From: Desulfobacca acetoxidans
GTDB taxonomy: Bacteria > Desulfobacterota > Desulfobaccia > Desulfobaccales > 0-14-0-80-60-11
Length of the DNA stretch: 8,480 bases
Direction: 5' to 3'
Assembly (NCBI GenBank): GCA_020723225.1
Contig: DYJG01000089.1
Coordinates: 1 to 8,480 of the forward strand
Part shown: piece after piece, positions 6,042-8,480 of the stretch
How the letters are laid out: every line of letters starts with the position of its first letter
Position numbering within the stretch: position 1 is the stretch's first letter
Made by a program: the position numbers and the translations under genes
Notes under the pieces: model-generated
What the model saw: the letters and a program-made list of their open reading frames with translations, nothing else
Databases searched by the model: none
Told to the model about the DNA's origin: nothing

Positions 6042-6314
6042 TCAAGACTCCGGATGCGAAGGCACAACTTCCGGGAAGTATTCCTGCCCCATCTGTTTGC
6101 CCGCGGCGAATACCGCGGCAAAGATGGTTTCCAGACTTGCCAGGACGGATTCAAAGCGCACCATGAACAAGTCTTGATCGGGATGGTAGGCAACCTCCAG
6201 GACTCCCTTCACCCTGAGCAATCCGGCGCGCACCGCGTCGGGACAGCCCATTCAGGTGAACCCTCCTTGCTTAATCATTCCCTTGACGCGCAGGCGGATG
6301 TCAGTGATCATCAT
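6042..6314 (-). CDS. HMA-domain metal-binding protein, candidate selenoprotein (in-frame TGA as Sec21)
   Basis: Starting at ATG 6314, with GGAGG seven bases upstream, translation gives 20 residues ending V-K-G-M-I-K-Q-G-G-F-T. It then meets TGA (6254-6252) and continues in frame as M-G-C-P-D-A-V-R-A-G-L-L to a TGA at 6044-6042. Read as one 90-residue protein it is a heavy-metal-associated domain: the first strand (ITDIRLRVKGM), the metal site T-Sec21-M-G-Cys24 in place of T-C-x-x-C, helix 1, VKGVLEVAYHP, a further strand (LFMVRF) and a C-terminal helix. A seven-residue insert separates G-M from the metal site. The gene lies 39 bases after arsM. Alternatively the part from ATG 6251 is translated alone (69 aa; AGGAGGG lies nine bases upstream), but it would lack strand 1 and the first ligand. 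No selenocysteine machinery is visible in the window. Confidence 0.72.
6223..6241 (-). promoter_or_regulatory. Candidate bacterial SECIS hairpin
   Basis: On the minus strand the apical triplet GGU (6234-6232) starts 17 nt after the in-frame TGA. It is closed by CGC/GCG (6237-6235 with 6231-6229), then one unpaired A (6238), then C-G and G-C pairs (6240-6239 with 6228-6227). The E. coli fdhF SECIS has the same plan: a GGU-starting loop 18 nt after UGA, three pairs, one bulged base, then more pairs. There the bulge is U and the lower stem longer. The fit is by eye, in GC-rich DNA, so chance pairing is possible. Confidence 0.45.
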
Positions 6315-6353
6315 CAGTCTGCCTCCAAACTTGCATCCGTGGCTTGGGAAAGA

Positions 6354-7106
6354 TCATTTAAAAGCGCGCACCTTCACACTGATGATCTTCCCGCGTAAAC
6401 GTTCGTCCATCCCCGGGGCCTCATACGCAAACTCGGAAGCCACGGATACTTCAGCGAAACCGGCGCGGTGGATGGTCTCCAGGTAAGCTTCCTTTTCCAT
6501 GGCCCCGGCCAGGCAGTCGGCCCAGGCCGCGGCGCTGGCCTTGATCTCCGGCGGCAGGTCGCCCGCGGTTACCAGGTCGGCAATGAGGATGCGTCCACCT
6601 GGCTTTAAGACCCGATGCACCTCTCTGAAGCTGGCCAGCTTGTCCGGCGTCAGGTTGATCACGCAGTTGCTGATGACCACGTCCACGGTTCCCGACTCCA
6701 CCGGGAGGTGCTCGATATAACCCAGGCGGAATTCCACATTACTAAAGCCATGTTCCTTCGCCAGCAGGCGGCCTTTAGCCACCATGTCCCCGGTCATGTC
6801 CACACCGATGACCCGGCCGCTCTCCCCCACCTTCTTGGCGGACAAAAAGACGTCGATACCTGCGCCGGAGCCCAGGTCCAGGACGGTTTCACCCTCTTTG
6901 AGGTCTGCCAAGGCCGTGGGGTTGCCGCAGCCCACCCCCAAAACGGCCAACTCCGGCACCAACTGCAAGTCCTCCGGGGTATACCCCACTGCCAGGGATT
7001 GGTCGGTCACCGTGGGGCCGCAGGAAGGACAGCAAAAAGTGACTTCCCCCCGGGCGATCTTGCCGTAACGCTCCTTGATAACTTCCTTGATATCTTGATC
7101 TCTCAA
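6354..7106 (-). CDS. arsM: Arsenite S-adenosylmethionine methyltransferase (ArsM-type)
   Basis: This is a cytoplasmic class I methyltransferase that transfers methyl groups from S-adenosylmethionine to trivalent arsenic. From TTG 7106 it has 250 residues. The SAM-binding motif is VLDLGSGAGID (75-85), with the acidic residue of strand 2 in VIGVDMT. ArsM hallmarks are Cys148 in SNCVINL and Cys198 in WADCLAGA, the two arsenic-binding cysteines, plus an N-terminal Cys cluster CCPSC (25-29) that can supply the third ligand. The opening RDQDIKEVIKERYGKIA is typical of the family. TTG 7106 is preferred because AGGAG lies nine bases upstream; TTG 7166 would extend 20 residues into the preceding gene. 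The site overlaps that gene's TGA stop (TGAGGAG), suggesting coupled translation. Confidence 0.93.
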   Translation of the reverse strand: MRDQDIKEVIKERYGKIARGEVTFCCPSCGPTVTDQSLAVGYTPEDLQLVPELAVLGVGCGNPTALADLKEGETVLDLGSGAGIDVFLSAKKVGESGRVIGVDMTGDMVAKGRLLAKEHGFSNVEFRLGYIEHLPVESGTVDVVISNCVINLTPDKLASFREVHRVLKPGGRILIADLVTAGDLPPEIKASAAAWADCLAGAMEKEAYLETIHRAGFAEVSVASEFAYEAPGMDERLRGKIISVKVRAFK

Positions 7107-7119
7107 AGAGAATTTCTCC

Positions 7120-7818
7120 TCACCAATAACTCCTGATTCCCTGGAAAAAGATATAGCAGCCGGCAAAGAAGATGAGGCCCCCTGCCGCCTGCTGCAGAAT
7201 CGTGCCCACTTTAGCGCTCTTGGATTGCAAATAGCTCTCTATTACTCCGGTGAAGGTACCAGCCAGGAGTATAAGAGTCCCCTGGCCCAGGGCGTAGGCG
7301 AAGAGCAGGGTGCTGCCGTAAGCCACCTTCCCCTGCACCGCGGCCAAAGTCAGGATCACCGCCAATACCGGGGAGGCGCAGGGAGAGAGCACCAGGCCGA
7401 AGAGCGCCCCCAGAATCAAGGCGCCGATCAAGCCGGTCTTCTGGGGCAAGAACCTTTGGGCATTGCCGCCCAGCTTCAGGTTGATGACTCCGGCCAATTG
7501 CAGGCCCATGACGATGAGGATCGCGGAGACCACAAAATACCAGTAGGTCCCCACGTCGCCGAACATGGTGCCCATGAGCGCGGCCATGGCCCCCAGGATG
7601 GACATGACCACGGCCAGGCCCACCACAAAGGTCAAGGAGTATAAAAAGGCCTGCTTCTTGTTGCCCCCGGCGTAACCTCCCACAAAGCCGATGACCAGGG
7701 GGATGCTGGCCAGGATGCAGGGACTGGCGGTGGCGATCACCCCGCCCAGATAAGAGGCCCCGTATGCCAGAACGGGGCGGGTCTGCATAACCTGGCCCAA
7801 AGATTCACTCCAGCCCAT
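7120..7818 (-). CDS. CcdA/DsbD-type transmembrane thiol reductant transporter
   Basis: This 232-residue polytopic membrane protein has the two family motifs, ASPCILASIPLV (Cys34) and LSPCASPVLAVI (Cys147). These half-repeat cysteines pass electrons from cytoplasmic thioredoxin to periplasmic thiol proteins. About six membrane helices are apparent, the usual number for CcdA. The ATG at 7818 is preceded by AAGGAG, which overlaps the TAA stop of the upstream exported thioredoxin gene (TAAGGAG), so the two are probably translationally coupled and work as a pair. In an arsM cluster it could supply periplasmic reductant to keep exported or surface thiols reduced. A role in cytochrome c maturation is the general alternative; no other cytochrome c maturation gene is seen here. 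Confidence 0.9.
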   Translation of the reverse strand: MGWSESLGQVMQTRPVLAYGASYLGGVIATASPCILASIPLVIGFVGGYAGGNKKQAFLYSLTFVVGLAVVMSILGAMAALMGTMFGDVGTYWYFVVSAILIVMGLQLAGVINLKLGGNAQRFLPQKTGLIGALILGALFGLVLSPCASPVLAVILTLAAVQGKVAYGSTLLFAYALGQGTLILLAGTFTGVIESYLQSKSAKVGTILQQAAGGLIFFAGCYIFFQGIRSYW

Positions 7819-7829
7819 GAAAAATCTCC

Positions 7830-8219
7830 TTATTTGCTGATAAATTTCAAGTCCTTCAGCTTCTGGATGACTTCTTCCTTGGTTAAAGGGCCGATATGCC
7901 GATCCACTTCCTTGCCCGAGGCGTCCAGGAAGACCTGGGTGGGGATGAGCATGATCTTGTATTGCTGAAACAGGTCTTTTTCCTTATCCGCATAAACCAT
8001 GCGAAATTCCATCTGATCGCTATAGGCAGGTTTTAATTCCGCCATCACCTTTTCCATCTCCTTGCAGGAGAAGCAATATCCGGCCCCGAATTCGTAGAGC
8101 GCAGGCTTGGCCTTGGCGGGGGATGAACCCTGGGACCAGGCGGGCAGCGCCTGGAAAATCAGGAAAAATACCACCAACAGAAGAAACGGTTTTACCACCC
8201 GGCAACGCATTGATTTCAT
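7830..8219 (-). CDS. Exported thioredoxin-fold protein
   Basis: The protein has 129 residues. The N-terminus has a basic start (KSMRCRVVK), a hydrophobic core (PFLLLVVFFLIFQAL) and a likely signal-peptidase site near PAWSQ (26-30), so the mature protein is periplasmic. The mature part is a short thioredoxin fold with the active site GYCFSCKEM (Cys49, Cys52) and the cis-proline IPT (92-94). The start was set at ATG 8219, preceded by AAAGGA. An in-frame extension to 8336 reads through a dispersed repeat and would bury the signal peptide 39 residues in, so it is rejected. It is the likely electron acceptor of the adjacent CcdA-type protein. Confidence 0.88.
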   Translation of the reverse strand: MKSMRCRVVKPFLLLVVFFLIFQALPAWSQGSSPAKAKPALYEFGAGYCFSCKEMEKVMAELKPAYSDQMEFRMVYADKEKDLFQQYKIMLIPTQVFLDASGKEVDRHIGPLTKEEVIQKLKDLKFISK

Positions 8220-8277
8220 GTTTTGTCCTTTGATAAATGAGATTTTCTTAAAACCATGATTCTTAAATATCTTGCGT

Positions 8278-8316
8278 CTTGCTTTGCGTCTTTGCGTCTT
8301 TGCGTGAAACCTGTCT
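8278..8316 (-). repeat. Dispersed repeat, copy 2 (inverted)
   Basis: This is the inverted partner of the copy at 5932-5970, with a perfect 16-bp core at 8291-8306 (TTTGCGTCTTTGCGTG) and 26 of 29 matches over 8278-8306. It lies between the stress-protein gene and the exported thioredoxin gene. The two copies bracket the trx-ccdA-arsM-HMA block in opposite orientations. Similar GCGTCTTTGCGT runs are common in many genomes, so it is probably a widespread intergenic repeat. Confidence 0.75.
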
Positions 8317-8343
8317 TTTTTGCAGAGGCGGACCATGGATTCG

Positions 8344-8480
8344 TTACGTACGCTTCTCCGGCGGGATCAAGAGCACCGGGCACGACGCCAGCCGGGAGAC
8401 ATTATGGGCCACACTGCCCAGGAACAGTTCCTGGATGAAGCCTTTCCCCTGGGTGCCCATGACGATCAGGGAGATGTCCT
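8344..8480 (-). CDS. Universal stress protein (UspA domain), C-terminal part
   Basis: Only the last 44 residues are in the window, with the TAA stop at 8346-8344; the 5' part lies beyond the right edge. The sequence D-I-S-L-I-V-M-G-T-Q-G-K-G, then LFLGSVAHNVSRLASCPVLLIP, is the conserved end of UspA domains: the ATP-binding glycine loop G-x-x-G-x and the GS-V motif. Universal stress proteins are soluble nucleotide-binding proteins of stress tolerance. The gene runs in the same direction as the downstream cluster but is separated from it by 124 bp containing the dispersed repeat, so it need not be co-transcribed. Confidence 0.92.
   Translation of the reverse strand, partial: DISLIVMGTQGKGFIQELFLGSVAHNVSRLASCPVLLIPPEKRT

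Noticed and set aside
6042..6251. Separate 69-aa HMA protein starting at ATG 6251
   Set aside because: Possible, since AGGAGGG lies upstream, but it lacks the first strand and first ligand, which are encoded in frame just before the TGA; read-through explains the sequence better.
6252..6254. TGA as a simple nonsense mutation of a Cys codon (TGC/TGT to TGA)
   Set aside because: It cannot be excluded, but the frame downstream shows no other decay and a SECIS-like hairpin lies at the right distance.
6042..8219. Mercury resistance (mer) operon
   Set aside because: The HMA domain recalls MerP, but there is no signal peptide on it and no merT, merA or merR; ArsM points to arsenic.
7838..8336. N-terminal extension of the exported thioredoxin to 8336
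   Set aside because: The extension translates the dispersed repeat (AKTQRRKARR) and would hide the signal peptide; ATG 8219 has its own AAAGGA.
1..8480. CRISPR array, tRNA or rRNA genes
   Set aside because: No regularly spaced identical repeats of 20-40 bp and no tRNA or rRNA signatures were seen on either strand.

Overview
The window looks like chromosomal DNA of a GC-rich sulfate-reducing deltaproteobacterium (Desulfobacterota; a Desulfobacca- or Syntrophobacter-like lineage would fit). The best taxonomic marker is the gene at 1841-3016. It encodes a recombinase-derived regulator with two C-terminal Mop/TOBE domains, the architecture of TunR, a family described in sulfate-reducing deltaproteobacteria. 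An in-frame UGA in a metal-binding gene (6042-6314) and a corrinoid-protein-type Fe-S motif fit the same kind of anaerobe. The organism itself cannot be named from the sequence.

Layout. Positions 1-202 hold the remnant of a SWIM zinc-finger gene (minus strand) with no usable start, next to two 19-bp tandem repeats (223-262) that may be the end of a lost insertion sequence. Positions 263-756 have no convincing gene but contain a run of small inverted repeats. A TSUP-family anion exporter (757-1719, minus) is divergent from tunR (1841-3016, plus). A 30-bp inverted repeat between them (11-bp arms, 8-bp spacer) covers the predicted exporter promoter, so TunR probably represses the exporter in response to tungstate or molybdate.

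From 8219 down to 3038 eight genes run on the minus strand, most of them closely spaced. In transcription order they are: an exported thioredoxin-fold protein, a CcdA-type membrane reductant carrier, an ArsM-type arsenite methyltransferase, a small heavy-metal-associated (HMA) protein with in-frame TGA where the first metal-binding Cys should be, a two-part thioredoxin-like protein with an odd C-S-C motif, a permease of the ArsP/DUF318 type, a mini-thioredoxin, and a small 4Fe-4S protein. The first three genes are tightly packed, with stop codons inside or beside the next Shine-Dalgarno site. A partial universal stress protein gene (8344-8480) lies upstream.

How it may work together (inference): ArsM methylates trivalent arsenic, the permease exports the product or another soft metal(loid), the small thiol, selenol and Fe-S proteins carry the ligand or electrons, and CcdA plus the exported thioredoxin move reducing power across the membrane. 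The most unusual points are the candidate HMA selenoprotein, whose UGA is followed at 17 nt by a SECIS-like hairpin with a GGU loop, and the four-gene block bounded by two inverted copies of a dispersed repeat.
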